Positions 37,129-44,318 of a DNA stretch of 44,318 nucleotides are shown one piece after another. The DNA comes from Breznakibacter xylanolyticus. Lineage in GTDB: Bacteria; Bacteroidota; Bacteroidia; Bacteroidales; Marinilabiliaceae. The translations under genes were made by a program, and so were the position numbers. The notes below the pieces were generated by a model. It ran no database searches. It was not told the origin of the DNA and worked only from the letters and a program-made list of their open reading frames with translations. The DNA lies in assembly GCF_003254275.1 (NCBI RefSeq), contig NZ_QKZK01000031.1:1-44318 (forward strand). The letters are read 5' to 3'. The number at the start of each line of letters is the position of its first letter. The stretch's first letter is position 1.

Positions 37129-38601
37129 TCAATTCATTTTTGCTTGTTCATTGAAAACTTCGCGCACCACCTCGCGATCGTCAAAATGGTGACGCACGCC
37201 TTTCACTTCCTGATAGGTCTCGTGTCCTTTGCCGGCAATCAACACCACATCGCCCTTTTGAGCCATCATACAGGCCGTGCGGATGGCCTCACGCCGGTTT
37301 GTAATTGCCACCACTTTTATTCGATCAGCAAAAGCAACGCCTTCCATCATCTGACGGATGATTTCATCGGGTTCTTCGCTGCGCGGATTGTCGGAAGTGA
37401 GGATGACACGAGTACTCCCCTTCACAGCCTCAGCGGCCATCACGGGACGCTTACCGTTATCGCGGTCGCCCCCTGCACCCACCACGGTGATTAACTGCTG
37501 GGCACCCTCGCGAATGGCATTGATGGTTTCGATGACATTTTTCAACGCATCAGGCGTGTGGGCATAATCGACCACCGCCGTCACCCCAAACACCGACCTA
37601 ATGGTTTCAAAACGACCATCCACCGGCTGCAACGCACTTAAAGCAGTGAGCACTTCGTCCCGCTCATGTCCCATTAACACGGCCGCACCGTACACAGCCA
37701 GAAGATTCTGCACATTAAAATGGCCAACAAACGAAGTCCATAACTCTTTGCCATCCATTTCGAGCTGCATGCCCTCGAACATGGCTTCAACCACGCGCCC
37801 TCTGAAATCGGCCATCGAACGCATGGAATAGGTATATTTACGAGCCTTGGTATTTTGCAACATCACCAGCCCATTTTTGTCATCAGCATTCACAATGGCA
37901 AACGCCTCGGCCGACAAGCCATCGAAAAAAGCCTTCTTCGCCTTCAGATAGGCATCAAAAGTCAGGTGATAATCCAGGTGATCGCGTGTCAAATTGGTAA
38001 AAATGGCTCCCTCGAATTTCAAGCCGGCAATTCGATGCTGATCCACGGCATGCGAACTCACCTCCATAAAACAGTAATCGCATCCGGCAGCAACCATCTC
38101 GGCCATCATGCGGTTCAAATTCACCGCATCGGGTGTGGTATGGGTGGCATCCATACGCTCATCGACAATATAATTTGCAACCGTCGAAAACAAGCCGGCT
38201 TTATATCCCAATTGCATGGTCAAACGATACAACAAAGTGGCAATGGTCGTTTTGCCATTGGTGCCGGTCACTCCCACCAGCTTAAGCTGCGCTGAGGGAT
38301 GATCGTAAAAAGCCGAAGCCAACTCACCCAATGCCTTTGAAGAATTTTCCACTTGCACATACACCACCGATTCGCGCAAACTTTGGGGCAATTGCTCACA
38401 GACCACGGCAACCACACCGGCGTCAATCGCCTTATCGATATAAAGATGACCATCGGTATGTGTGCCACGAGTGGCTACAAATAACACACCCGCCGCTGCA
38501 CGACGCGAATCAAACTCAATGCGCGACACCATCGGGTCCATAGCCCCAACACGGCGGCTTACCTCGACTGATTGTAACAAATATGACAATTGCTTTTCCA
38601 T
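37129..38601 (-). CDS. murE: UDP-MurNAc-tripeptide synthetase, meso-DAP type
   Basis: MurE adds the third residue of the stem peptide. The 490-residue protein shows the ATP P-loop GTNGKTT (113-119), [27 protein letters not shown] and DNPR at 404-407. DNPR is the motif seen in enzymes that add meso-diaminopimelate; lysine-adding enzymes carry other residues here. This points to a DAP-type peptidoglycan, as expected for Bacteroidota. It lies 3 bp after ftsI. Confidence 0.96.
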   Translation of the reverse strand: MEKQLSYLLQSVEVSRRVGAMDPMVSRIEFDSRRAAAGVLFVATRGTHTDGHLYIDKAIDAGVVAVVCEQLPQSLRESVVYVQVENSSKALGELASAFYDHPSAQLKLVGVTGTNGKTTIATLLYRLTMQLGYKAGLFSTVANYIVDERMDATHTTPDAVNLNRMMAEMVAAGCDYCFMEVSSHAVDQHRIAGLKFEGAIFTNLTRDHLDYHLTFDAYLKAKKAFFDGLSAEAFAIVNADDKNGLVMLQNTKARKYTYSMRSMADFRGRVVEAMFEGMQLEMDGKELWTSFVGHFNVQNLLAVYGAAVLMGHERDEVLTALSALQPVDGRFETIRSVFGVTAVVDYAHTPDALKNVIETINAIREGAQQLITVVGAGGDRDNGKRPVMAAEAVKGSTRVILTSDNPRSEEPDEIIRQMMEGVAFADRIKVVAITNRREAIRTACMMAQKGDVVLIAGKGHETYQEVKGVRHHFDDREVVREVFNEQAKMN

Positions 38602-38604
38602 GTT

Positions 38605-40749
38605 TCAGCTCATGTGTAAGACAATGGTTGAACCTCTTTGAATTCGAGCCCCCGGGGCAATGGATTGCGACACCACCTTGCCAAAGCCGGTGACATAAAC
38701 GCGTAAACCCATGCTCTCGAGCAACGACACCGCATCGCGGGCTCCATATCCTTTCACGTTGGGAACCAATCCTTTTGCAGACTGGCGATCAACCAACTCA
38801 ATTATATCTTTATCCACTTTCACGCCGACCCATTCTTCATCGGCATTATCGTCGTAATCCAAATCAATTTTCGACAACACCCGACGCAACTCCTTTCGAT
38901 TACCGGCCTTGGTATAAGGCAAATTATCGGTCAACAATGGTGCTGGCTCCTTGTAATCGTCCGTCACTTTAAAACTGGCTGCATACAACCGATCGGAAAT
39001 GGCCTTAAATACGGCGCCGGAGATGACATTTCCGTAATAAACATTATTCGAAGGGCTATTCACGACCACGATGCACGAATACAACGGCTCATCAGCCGGA
39101 AAATATCCAACAAACGACGCTTGATATGACACCCCACCTTCGTCGCCTCTGTAACCTTTGGTTCCATAACCTCCGGCACCTTTGGCCACCTGTGCGGTAC
39201 CTGTCTTGCCGGCAATTTTATAGTGACTGTTTTTCAAATTCTGGGCAGTTCCGTTCTCCACCACTTCCTCAAGCAATTCACGCACTTTGCGCAAGGTACT
39301 TCGCGAACAAATCGACGACTTAATCACATCAGCATCAAACGTCTCAATTATTTTCCCATGGCGTGAAATGCCTTTTACAAAAGAGGGACGCACCATGGTA
39401 CCGTTGTTGGCAACGGCATTATACAACGTCAAAATTTGTAAAGGAGTCATTTTCACCTCGTAACCAATCGACATCCAGGGAATGGTGGTTCCTGACCAGG
39501 ATTTATCCTGTGTATTTTTTATATATGGAGGCACCTCACCCGGAATTTCGATGCCCATTTTTTGATTGATCCCCAACTTCGCAATTCCATCTAAAAAATC
39601 CTCGGGATCCTGGCGATAATGATTGAAAATCACCTTTGAGATACCCACATTAGACGAGTTGGCAAACACCTGTCGTATGGTCAGTCGTCCTCCTTTGGCG
39701 CCTTCACTATCGCGCAGCGTTCGGTCGTAATACTTGGTCGAACCATCCTCGGTATCCACCACATCATCCAAATCAACCACCCCATCCTCGAGGGCAACCA
39801 TCATGGAAGCCAGCTTAAAAGTAGACCCGGGCTCGGCCGCTTCACCAATGGCATAGTTGAAGTGATCCTCCACGTATCGTCCCGGAGCGGCACGATGCAG
39901 GTTCACAATGGCTTTAACGGCACCGGTTTTCACTTCCATCACGACCGCCGTGCCATAACGGGCATTGTGTTTCATTAACTGGTCGCGCAAGGTTTGCTCG
40001 GCCACGTCCTGAATCTCCACATTGATGGTGGTCACCACATCATCGCCATCCACCGGGTGTACTTGCACATCGTGAACCCAACGACCGCCAATGCGTGTTT
40101 TATCACCAACACCATCCTTCCCCTGAAGCACTTCGTTATAGGCGATTTCAAGACCAATCCCTCGAGTCTGCTTACGTCCCAATGAGTCGCGTTCGATGCT
40201 GAACTTACCAATGGTTCGCGAAGCCAAGGAACCAAAAGGCAACTTGCGTGATTCGTCATCCACAACAATCAATCCCCCCTTATTGGCTCCCAATCGAAAA
40301 ATGGGAAACTTCTTGAGTCGTTTTAAATCAATAATTGAAATGCGTTGATTAGAAATCTGATAATAACGCATCCCTTTTTTGCGAGCATTTACGATGGCCT
40401 GCTTATATGCAGCAGCCGATTTATCGCGAAATAACCGCGACAAACACAATGATAAACTGTCGATATCAGCCTTAAAAACCTCGGGCGTCAACCCGGCTGC
40501 ACGGGTATCCATGTATATTTTATACCCCGGAACCGAACATGCCAGCTTACGACCGTCATCCGAGAGTACCGACCCTCGATTGGCATCAATAATCACATCT
40601 TCGACCTTTAACAATGCAGCCTGCTCCTGCCACTGAAATCGTTCAACAAACTGTAGCTTGATAATTTGGAACAAAATCGCAAACGACAAAAGCACCATCC
40701 CCATATAGACAGTGCCCACGCGCCATAATATGTCCCTCTTTAACTTCAT
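38605..40749 (-). CDS. ftsI: Division transpeptidase FtsI (PBP) with C-terminal PASTA domain
   Basis: This is a class B penicillin-binding protein that crosslinks septal peptidoglycan with FtsW. The 714-residue protein has one N-terminal span (about 10-31), a PBP dimer domain (about 50-230) and a transpeptidase domain with STFK (309-312, acyl-Ser309), SSN (365-367) and KTGT (515-518). A PASTA domain sits at the end (about 655-714, VPNVKGYGARDAVSLLESMG). PASTA domains bind peptidoglycan or beta-lactams in other bacteria. The protein is intact, and 50 bp separate it from ftsL. Confidence 0.95.
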   Translation of the reverse strand: MKLKRDILWRVGTVYMGMVLLSFAILFQIIKLQFVERFQWQEQAALLKVEDVIIDANRGSVLSDDGRKLACSVPGYKIYMDTRAAGLTPEVFKADIDSLSLCLSRLFRDKSAAAYKQAIVNARKKGMRYYQISNQRISIIDLKRLKKFPIFRLGANKGGLIVVDDESRKLPFGSLASRTIGKFSIERDSLGRKQTRGIGLEIAYNEVLQGKDGVGDKTRIGGRWVHDVQVHPVDGDDVVTTINVEIQDVAEQTLRDQLMKHNARYGTAVVMEVKTGAVKAIVNLHRAAPGRYVEDHFNYAIGEAAEPGSTFKLASMMVALEDGVVDLDDVVDTEDGSTKYYDRTLRDSEGAKGGRLTIRQVFANSSNVGISKVIFNHYRQDPEDFLDGIAKLGINQKMGIEIPGEVPPYIKNTQDKSWSGTTIPWMSIGYEVKMTPLQILTLYNAVANNGTMVRPSFVKGISRHGKIIETFDADVIKSSICSRSTLRKVRELLEEVVENGTAQNLKNSHYKIAGKTGTAQVAKGAGGYGTKGYRGDEGGVSYQASFVGYFPADEPLYSCIVVVNSPSNNVYYGNVISGAVFKAISDRLYAASFKVTDDYKEPAPLLTDNLPYTKAGNRKELRRVLSKIDLDYDDNADEEWVGVKVDKDIIELVDRQSAKGLVPNVKGYGARDAVSLLESMGLRVYVTGFGKVVSQSIAPGARIQRGSTIVLHMS

Positions 40750-40799
40750 CGGCTCGATTGCTTGACAACCTTCTTATAATTCTTAAACACCAATTTTTT

Positions 40800-41183
40800 T
40801 CAATCCACATCCAAAATCCGGGGCGGCTCCCGCAAGGGCTCCAAATCAATGCCCTCTTCACGAATTCGCCTCAACACCTCCGACTGTTTACTGATATTCA
40901 TCAGCTGACTGGAAGTGGTAATGGCTTCGGATCTCAACTCCTTCAATTCCTTATTGACCACCGCCAACCGAGTGACTAACTCTTCGACCTTATAATGATT
41001 GGCGATGTAACAAAACGCCAAAAAAATGATGAACAACAAATACCCAACATGCTTCGAAAAGATGGGGCGCGTAAAGATTTCCCCTGTCAGAAAATCTCGC
41101 AGTCTCACCCGCCTCAACTCTTTGAGTTCCTCATGTCCATCGAGAAACTCACGAATCTTATGCTTATTAACCTTCCCAAACAT
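40800..41183 (-). CDS. ftsL: FtsL-like division protein
   Basis: The 127-residue bitopic protein has a charged cytoplasmic part, one span (about 45-63, VGYLLFIIFLAFCYIANHY), then a heptad-rich periplasmic stretch (VEELVTRLAVVNKELKELRSEA). The topology and the site between rsmH and ftsI fit FtsL, which forms a coiled coil with FtsB and recruits FtsI. FtsL is poorly conserved, so the call leans on context. The ATG at 41183 is preferred over a TTG at 41195. It overlaps rsmH by 17 bp. Confidence 0.82.
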   Translation of the reverse strand: MFGKVNKHKIREFLDGHEELKELRRVRLRDFLTGEIFTRPIFSKHVGYLLFIIFLAFCYIANHYKVEELVTRLAVVNKELKELRSEAITTSSQLMNISKQSEVLRRIREEGIDLEPLREPPRILDVD

Positions 41184-42087
41184 TTTTCTCAGCAATTCTT
41201 AATTTCGCACTCCGGGCTCTGGGATTACGCTCAATCTCCTGTTCATCGGGCACAATCACCTTTCGATTGACTGCCGTAAATGGGACACGCACATTCCCGT
41301 AAATATCTTTTTCGGCTTCGGCAACTGTGCAATCTCCTGATTTGATGAAATTTTTCACCATGCGATCCTCCAAACTGTGATAGGATATAATCACCAATCG
41401 CCCACCGGGACGAATCACCTGCACCGTTTGCTGTAACATTTCACGCAACACATCCATTTCACCATTCACCTCTATGCGCAAGGCTTGAAACACTTGCGCC
41501 AAATACTTCGATTGATCACGCTTGGGAGCCAGTTTTTCAGCCAGTTCGCGCAACTGTGAGGTCGTGGCAAACGGTTGCGAAGTTCGCTGTCGCATCACCT
41601 CACTAACCAAACGACCTGCCTGTTGCAATTCACCATAAGTCCGAAACATATTTATCAACTGTTCATGCGAATACTTATTAAGAATATCAGCTGCCGTAAG
41701 AGGCGATACCTGATTCATCCGCATATCCAGCGCCCCATCGAAACGGAACGAAAACCCACGCTCAGGACTATCAAAATGGTGCGACGAAACACCCAAATCA
41801 CCCAATACACCGTCCACCTGATCAATACCCAGGTAGCGCAAAAAATGCCCCAGATACCGAAAATTGTGACGTACAAAAATCAACCGATCATCATGCGGAC
41901 GATTGGCAAATGCATCAGGATCCTGATCGAATACCACCAGTTTACCCTGCGCATCGAGCCGCGAAAGTATTTCCTGACTGTGACCGCCCCCCCCAAAGGT
42001 GAGATCTACATACACACCTCCGGGACGAATGGCCAAACCATCCACCGTAGGATGCAACAATGCCGGTATATGATAAATCTCTTCCAT
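41167..42087 (-). CDS. rsmH: 16S rRNA m4C1402 methyltransferase RsmH (MraW)
   Basis: RsmH methylates N4 of C1402 in 16S rRNA with S-adenosylmethionine. The 306-residue protein has the SAM motif YVDLTFGGGGHSQEIL (about 27-42), VFDQDPDAFAN, LGDLGVSSHHFDSPERGFSF, DMRMNQ, ALRIEVNGEMDVL and RLVIISYHSLEDRMVKNF in order, all hallmarks of the family. It starts 15 bp after mraZ and overlaps ftsL. Confidence 0.96.
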   Translation of the reverse strand: MEEIYHIPALLHPTVDGLAIRPGGVYVDLTFGGGGHSQEILSRLDAQGKLVVFDQDPDAFANRPHDDRLIFVRHNFRYLGHFLRYLGIDQVDGVLGDLGVSSHHFDSPERGFSFRFDGALDMRMNQVSPLTAADILNKYSHEQLINMFRTYGELQQAGRLVSEVMRQRTSQPFATTSQLRELAEKLAPKRDQSKYLAQVFQALRIEVNGEMDVLREMLQQTVQVIRPGGRLVIISYHSLEDRMVKNFIKSGDCTVAEAEKDIYGNVRVPFTAVNRKVIVPDEQEIERNPRARSAKLRIAEKNVWEG

Positions 42088-42102
42088 AGTCAGTTGCTTA
42101 TG

Positions 42103-42549
42103 TCAATTCCCTAACAGTTTACCGGCCAATGACGCAAAATCGTCACTTCCAATGCCGGATGCTTCATAACGGGTTTTATCCCACATTTCAATTTTATTAT
42201 TCACCCCCACCAGCACCACCTCACGGTCAATTCCGGCAAGTTCCATCAACCGACGCGGCACCAAAAAACGGCCGTTACCATCAAGAACCATTTCAGCCGA
42301 TCGCTTAAAAAACTCTCGCAAAAACACATTGTGCTCCCGATTATAGGGATTCAATTTCTCCTGAATCTGCTTCAACTCGGTCTCCCATTCAGAATGAGGA
42401 AAAATCACCAGGCAATCCTCGAACAAATCTTTTCGAACCACCAAACGCACCTCGCCCTCCCCGCTCAAAGCCTTTTTAAAGGCGGCAGGTAAGACAATTC
42501 GGCCTTTTTCGTCCGTTTTGCTCTCAAAATCACCTACAAATGTGATCAT
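42103..42549 (-). CDS. mraZ: Transcriptional regulator MraZ
   Basis: This is the first gene of the dcw cluster. The 148-residue protein holds two SpoVT/AbrB-type beta domains: TFVGDFESKTDEKGRIVLPAAF (about 2-24 in two parts) and AEMVLDGNGRFLVPRRL (about 81-97). MraZ forms a ring and binds TGGG repeats upstream of its own gene, repressing the cluster in E. coli. Such repeats are visible upstream (42592-42616). The longest frame begins at a TTG at 42603, but the ATG at 42549 gives the family start and follows a -7-like box. Confidence 0.95.
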   Translation of the reverse strand: MITFVGDFESKTDEKGRIVLPAAFKKALSGEGEVRLVVRKDLFEDCLVIFPHSEWETELKQIQEKLNPYNREHNVFLREFFKRSAEMVLDGNGRFLVPRRLMELAGIDREVVLVGVNNKIEMWDKTRYEASGIGSDDFASLAGKLLGN

Positions 42550-42572
42550 TAGCGACTGATTGATAATGGCTG

Positions 42573-42580
42573 TAAAAGTA
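42573..42580 (-). promoter_or_regulatory. -7-like box (TACTTTTA) for the dcw cluster
   Basis: On the minus strand TACTTTTA is one base from TAnnTTTG and lies about 24 bp before the mraZ ATG. The proposed MraZ operator begins 12 bp upstream, so a bound MraZ would cover the -33 region. Confidence 0.45.
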
Positions 42581-42591
42581 TAGAAAAAAGA

Positions 42592-42616
42592 AACCACAAC
42601 CAACCACTTTCACCCA
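42592..42616 (-). promoter_or_regulatory. Candidate MraZ operator, three TGGKT repeats at 10-bp spacing
   Basis: On the minus strand TGGGT (42616-42612), TGGTT (42606-42602) and TGGTT (42596-42592) recur every 10 bp. MraZ is known to bind direct TGGGN repeats separated by five bases upstream of its own gene. The first repeat fits that exactly, and the others have T for the third G. Confidence 0.6.
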
Positions 42617-42718
42617 CTTTGATGAAAATTGTTGATAACTTCTTCTTTTTAACATCTGAACGGCAGTAAAATAGAGACAAAGCCACTCACCGCCCCCCTC
42701 ATCATCTCCAAACAAAAA

Positions 42719-42761
42719 CAAAAAAGGTTGGAAACCATCTCTTCTAAGATGATTCCCAACC
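42719..42761 (-). terminator. Terminator after the STAS-like gene
   Basis: On the minus strand GGTTGG (42761-42756) pairs with CCAACC (42731-42726), with an inner ATC/GAT pairing, and a run of seven T with more T beyond follows. It separates the STAS-like gene from the mraZ promoter. Confidence 0.8.
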
Positions 42762-42791
42762 ACATTTTAACTAAACCATAATCACAAAAGC

Positions 42792-43187
42792 CTAACTCAC
42801 CACCACCGATTCAATCCACTCAACAGCATCTTTCACACTGCTAAAAAACTGAAGATGAATCGCCGCATTCTCCACTCCGGCAAATTTTCGCAATGCCATT
42901 TTGGTGAAAATATTCTCGGGTATGACAAACGCCATTACTTCAATACCGGCTTTATACAATTCTGGCATCACCGATGATGCATATGCTGAATCATCGGGTG
43001 ATACAGCACGCTGCTTGAGCGCATCCGACACAATAGACCGCACCGGATGTTTCCGGGCAAATAATACAGTTTGGTCAATCGCTTCTCGAAAAACATCGGA
43101 CGAAACAAAATCGTTCCAAGTTTGATGTATTTGCATGGATGACGCAAAATATTCAATGCTAACATTGGGGGCTTGAAATACTTTCAT
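42792..43187 (-). CDS. Small STAS-like protein of unknown function
   Basis: The 131-residue soluble protein has no signal peptide, span or cysteine. Its alternating helices and strands (FREAIDQTVLFARKHPVRSIVSDAL, then SVMPELYKAGIEVMAFVIPENIF and AIHLQFFSSVKDAVEWI) resemble the STAS/SpoIIAA-like proteins of Bacteroidota. There is a strand before an acidic residue where a phosphorylated Ser lies in true SpoIIAA, but I cannot place that residue. It is monocistronic, with a terminator between it and mraZ. The function is unknown. Confidence 0.72.
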   Translation of the reverse strand: MKVFQAPNVSIEYFASSMQIHQTWNDFVSSDVFREAIDQTVLFARKHPVRSIVSDALKQRAVSPDDSAYASSVMPELYKAGIEVMAFVIPENIFTKMALRKFAGVENAAIHLQFFSSVKDAVEWIESVVVS

Positions 43188-43579
43188 CTAATAATAATTT
43201 GATTTTTGTCGGTCAAACAGAACTCTCCAATATTTATACACCTGTGTGAATATAAATTACACGCGAATCATTTTATTTTATCGAATAACAAAACATTGAC
43301 TTCCATGAAATTACCTCCCTCGAAACATCAATATCTCATTACAGCAATCCACAGTATTAATTCGCGTTACCACATTAAGATTTAATGAAATGAGAAACCA
43401 AGAAACTCATGCAATCACGCACTTCTCTCAATAATTAACTCACAAAAAACTACAATCCAATTAACATGGAGCTTTCGCATCTACATAAATCTTCATTACT
43501 TCAACTTATTCAATTCCAATGTAACGATTTTCGCAACAACTCAAAAACAATTTGTTACATTTTTTAACGTGAGAAATTT
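43188..43579. other. 392-bp AT-rich intergenic region with a long inverted repeat
   Basis: I see no gene here. AATGTAAC (43518-43525) and GTTACATT (43554-43561) form an 8-bp inverted repeat around a 28-nt loop, followed by T on the plus strand. It could be a weak terminator or an operator. An imperfect ACACCTGTGT dyad lies near 43240, upstream of the STAS-like gene. Confidence 0.4.
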
Positions 43580-44318
43580 CTAATTCGTCACTAAATCATG
43601 TAACAATCTCAAAACCTTGTTATTTTCATAATCAACACCCACGCTCATACGAAATGAATTCATCAACAATGGCATCCCCGAGACATCCAAAACACCTATA
43701 CCATTATTCATGAGCCCGTTTATGATATGATAAAACGTTTCGGAATCGCGCAACGTGACCAATAAAAAATTCCCCTGCGAAGGCCATACCCTTAACCACT
43801 CACCCATATCCCGTTCAAAGCAATACCTTAACCGCTCACGTTCTGCAATGACATGCGCCACCTGCGACTTAAACAGCCCAATCAAATGGGCATCCTGTAA
43901 TACAATGGTCGCAAAAACATTTGTAAAATGATTTAAAGAAAAAGACAACAACAACTTCCGAACTTGACGACACACCTCTGCACTACCCAATAAATACCCC
44001 AAACGAACCCCGGCCGCAGACATGGTTTTAGAAAACGACCTTAACAAAACCAAATTATTAAATCGCCCCAATAACGAGAGGAAATTTGATTCGGCAAAAT
44101 CAGCATAAACTTCATCCATCACGAACAACGATTGTGGATGACCCGACAGCAGTTTCTCCAAATCGGAAACAGCAATCACATTACCAACCGGATTATTTGG
44201 CGACGAAAGAAACACTACAGAACCGTATCCCCCCCACCAACCCCATCTATTAGCACATAATCCGTCCCCCTATCTTTGGTGTCAAAAAACGACATGACAC
44301 AAAGAACCTCACTTGCAC
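43580..44318 (-). CDS. Partial PLP aminotransferase (HisC/class I-II type), apparent frameshift
   Basis: This is a fold-type I aminotransferase of the histidinol-phosphate/aromatic family, cut by the window edge. The C-terminal 211 residues show SSPNNPVGN, MDEVYADF (PLP-ring Asp), LRSFSKTMSAAGVRLGY (Lys Schiff base) and the end NSFRMSVGVDYEN (substrate Arg). An upstream stretch in another frame reads SEVLCVMSFFD, DYVLIDGVGGG and joins well to VVFLSSPNNP, but the frames differ at a run of seven G (minus strand, 44235-44229), and a TAG follows. One extra G would restore one frame. A GTG at 44215 could start a short product lacking the N-terminal part. The substrate cannot be told. Confidence 0.75.

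Noticed and set aside
42628-42645. TTATCAACA resembling a DnaA box near mraZ
   Set aside because: Single copy with one mismatch and no cluster of boxes or AT-rich unwinding element, so not enough for an origin.

Overview
The window looks like a chromosomal segment of a member of the Bacteroidota, probably of the Bacteroidales/Marinilabiliales type. Four signs support this. Several genes start just downstream of TAnnTTTG boxes, the -7 element of the Bacteroidota sigma factor. Two secreted proteins end in type IX secretion (T9SS) C-terminal domains. The dihydroorotase, MraY and FtsL have the forms known from this phylum. The division and cell-wall (dcw) cluster has the phylum's gene order. No rRNA, tRNA, transposase or CRISPR array was recognised.

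Layout. Positions 1-804 hold no convincing gene but are rich in structure: a closed-stem RNA candidate, a pair of 97-bp hairpin repeats, and an array of eight CGAAG pentamers spaced exactly 11 bp apart. From 805 to 5198 five genes run on the plus strand: a polyprenol-phosphate glycosyltransferase, dihydroorotase, a small lipoprotein, a two-span membrane protein and a secreted CAP-domain protein. From 7631 back to 5237 the minus strand carries a PchB-like chorismate mutase, a DRE-TIM aldolase-like protein and a patatin phospholipase. A secreted leucine-rich-repeat protein (8127-10115, plus) faces a 1182-residue CotH/lamin-tail protein (14073-10525, minus) across a terminator-rich spacer.

From 20616 back to 14291 lie coaX (pantothenate kinase), a TPR protein, lptC, a CorC/CNNM transporter-like protein and a PpiD-like folding factor, which is largely envelope biogenesis. 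A response regulator with a PAS-like rear part (20772-21836, plus) overlaps mfd tail to tail. A coiled-coil protein of unknown function, a 41-bp tandem repeat array and a YqeY protein follow.

The dcw cluster runs on the minus strand from mraZ (42549) through rsmH, ftsL, ftsI, murE, mraY, murD, ftsW, murG, murC, ftsQ and ftsA to ftsZ (27060). It is tightly packed, with several overlaps, and ends at a strong terminator. Upstream of mraZ are a -7-like box and three TGGKT direct repeats at 10-bp spacing, which fit an MraZ autoregulatory operator. MurE has the DNPR motif of meso-diaminopimelate-adding enzymes. The right edge carries a STAS-like small protein and a partial PLP aminotransferase that appears frameshifted at a G7 run.

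Most of the window is ordinary core genome. I found no clear new multi-gene system. The least explained items are the 11-bp phased CGAAG array, the 41-bp hairpin satellite, the left-edge RNA candidate, the chorismate mutase/aldolase pair and the frameshifted aminotransferase.
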